Part shown: positions 62,439 to 64,000 of the stretch, one piece after another
Layout of the letters: each line of letters starts with the position of its first letter
Position numbering within the stretch: position 1 is the first letter of the stretch
Assembly: GCF_018991925.1 (NCBI RefSeq)
Contig: NW_024735381.1
Coordinates: 445,001-509,000, forward strand
Direction: 5' to 3'
Length of the DNA: 64,000 nucleotides
Origin: Homarus americanus
Taxonomy: Eukaryota > Arthropoda > Malacostraca > Decapoda > Nephropidae
Program-made: the position numbers and the translations under genes
Notes under the pieces: model-generated
Told to the model about the DNA's origin: nothing
Databases searched by the model: none
What the model saw: the letters and a program-made list of their open reading frames with translations, nothing else

Positions 62439-62545
62439 TTTTTATTGCTGGCAATATTATATGGAGGTATATTATACTGAAGAATACTAAAGAATATTCT
62501 ATTATATATTATAATTATGAAGTGATATAATAGTATTTGTTTATA
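62237..62545. repeat. Recent 138-bp-period tandem duplication containing (TA)n
   Basis: 62309-62407 and 62447-62545 are identical over 99 bp except for one base (TATAATG versus TATACTG). Each copy is preceded by GTTTATATA and a (TA)n tract, about 58 bp in the first and about 30 bp in the second. Confidence 0.96.
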
Positions 62546-64000
62546 ATAATTGAGAATATTTTAAATAATACATCATTAACGAATATGATATTATCGTAAA
62601 AACATCGTGAAAATGTAACATTTATAAATTAGTTGTTGGAACTCCTCGTAAACAAGTCTATATACTGAGACTTACAGCTGCTGACTTCACACAAATTATA
62701 TTCAAGTAAATAAAATAATACTATTTCCGGGTGAAACAGAGTCTTAGCAAAAATCGGCTTACCTTTCGAGACTCAAATGGCAATTTTTAAAGCAGTGATG
62801 TGGAAGGGGATACTATGTTTAGTGCGCCGTGAAACTTTTGCCAGCCACAAGACTCGTCTTGATCGACTACTTCACCATGTCATGGGAGATAAACAAAACA
62901 AATAAGTGTTTCATCGGCAGCAACACTTCATTCATCAGGTCAGCCAGGGACAAGTTGATCACAATGTAATATGAGTTTCATTATCGTGTCGACGTTATTA
63001 AATCTTGGTTCATTTGGTGCATGGGATATGACAGATAGATAGATCAGGTGCTGTACTGTAACATAATTATCACCTGCTAGAACACCTCCCTATACCGTGA
63101 TGACAGTACTCCATCTCAGGTGAGAAACATGCTGACTTGAACATTATATCCTGTAGTGTACAAAATACCGTTGTTTATAGAGACCACCGGTGTATAATGT
63201 TTATATATGTATGTGATAATGAGGATAATAAAATAACGATATTGTATGTGGATAATGATAGTTTACAAGTGAAGAAAGTTTTGTAGTAGTTGAATGAGGG
63301 TGCGCCAAGTCCGTAGACTATTTAGAGTAATACAAAAAGTGAAGGTCACAGAGAGATGAGTAATATGACCCATTTAATACACACATTGTAGCCTCGTTCT
63401 CATATACCTTTGAGTGTCATATAGCCTTGGGTATTATTGAGCAAATTATATATATTTGGTGTGAAATTTTTAAATGTTAATGAAAAAAAAACACCCAAAG
63501 ACCTAACAATTCGTATATGTTAGAACCATTTGTGTTCCAGAGAGTTATAATGCGTAAAATATCTCAATGAAATTACAATATCATACACGTTAATGGTATC
63601 ATTGTTTGAGAGCATCACTTCACGTCATGACAGAAGCACCACACACATTTTGATCAGCTGTTGGATACACCAACACACGCTATATAACCACAAACACCAG
63701 AAGAAAGGCCTTTGATCCAAGACACACAGTTATCACATCAGCTGCCTTTTGAGGACATGTGAGTTGGAAAGTCAAACAAGAAAGCCTCTTGGGTTAGGCA
63801 GATCACTTTAATACTAGATATAGGTTAACACTACCAAAAAAAAAACTTGTTACAGTACTTGAGTTGTTTGAACCCTGAGACAACACAGACACAACACAAG
63901 TGTGAATGATGAGGAAACGAGATTGTGGATGAGTGGAGGCAGCATTAGCAGTGCCAGACTATCAGGGCTGAATAAATATAATAGATGCATACTGGTACAA
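62546..64000. other. No gene seen
   Basis: Unique AT-rich DNA to the window end. A short GATA run lies at 63031-63043. An open region near 62780-62900 has no supported start or splice sites. Confidence 0.4.

Overview
This window reads as non-coding nuclear DNA of an invertebrate, most likely an arthropod and plausibly a decapod crustacean. The evidence is interstitial (AACCT)n blocks, which are the arthropod TTAGG telomere unit, a tRNA-Glu-like SINE head, two dead non-LTR reverse transcriptases, and a very high load of microsatellites and minisatellites. Nothing looks bacterial: there are no tightly packed ORFs, operons, ribosome binding sites or rRNA/tRNA genes. The species assignment is inference from sequence style; no search was possible.

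No complete protein-coding gene is visible. In this much AT-rich DNA, stop-to-stop frames of 80-100 codons are expected by chance in some number, so the medium-length frames are listed at low confidence. The firmest protein-level signals are two decayed reverse transcriptases on the minus strand (about 430-1170 and 36340-37220), recognised by ordered catalytic motifs despite frameshifts and stops. Candidate exons supported only by splice-like signals lie at 2427-2820, 24060-24131, 28116-28307 and 55150-55449. A candidate divergent promoter pair sits at 15.39-16.19 kb.

Layout. 0-12 kb: RT relic, then degenerate tandem arrays, an A-rich one-strand island (9.6-10.6 kb) and a four-copy long-period repeat (11-12 kb). 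12.4-14.65 kb: a 20-bp minisatellite grading from old and diverged to young and homogeneous, ending in (TA)n. 15-24 kb: promoter-like GC-rich patch, telomere-type block, a 15-bp array open in all frames, further minisatellites and a SINE. 24-35 kb: mostly unannotatable, with a perfect 13-bp hairpin at 28.53 kb. 35-38 kb: an imperfect inverted repeat abutting the second RT relic. 41-47.5 kb: four copies of an unnamed dispersed repeat next to microsatellites. 49-54 kb: two 30-bp arrays, a possible solo LTR and a 21-bp array. 55-64 kb: the longest microsatellite (AT/GT/AT, 56.15-56.62 kb), several weak ORFs, one MITE-like end, a 10-bp array and a recent tandem duplication.

I found no defence, biosynthetic or other multi-gene system. 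The material of real interest is repeat biology: local birth and spread of tandem repeats, an apparently unnamed dispersed family, and decayed transposons.
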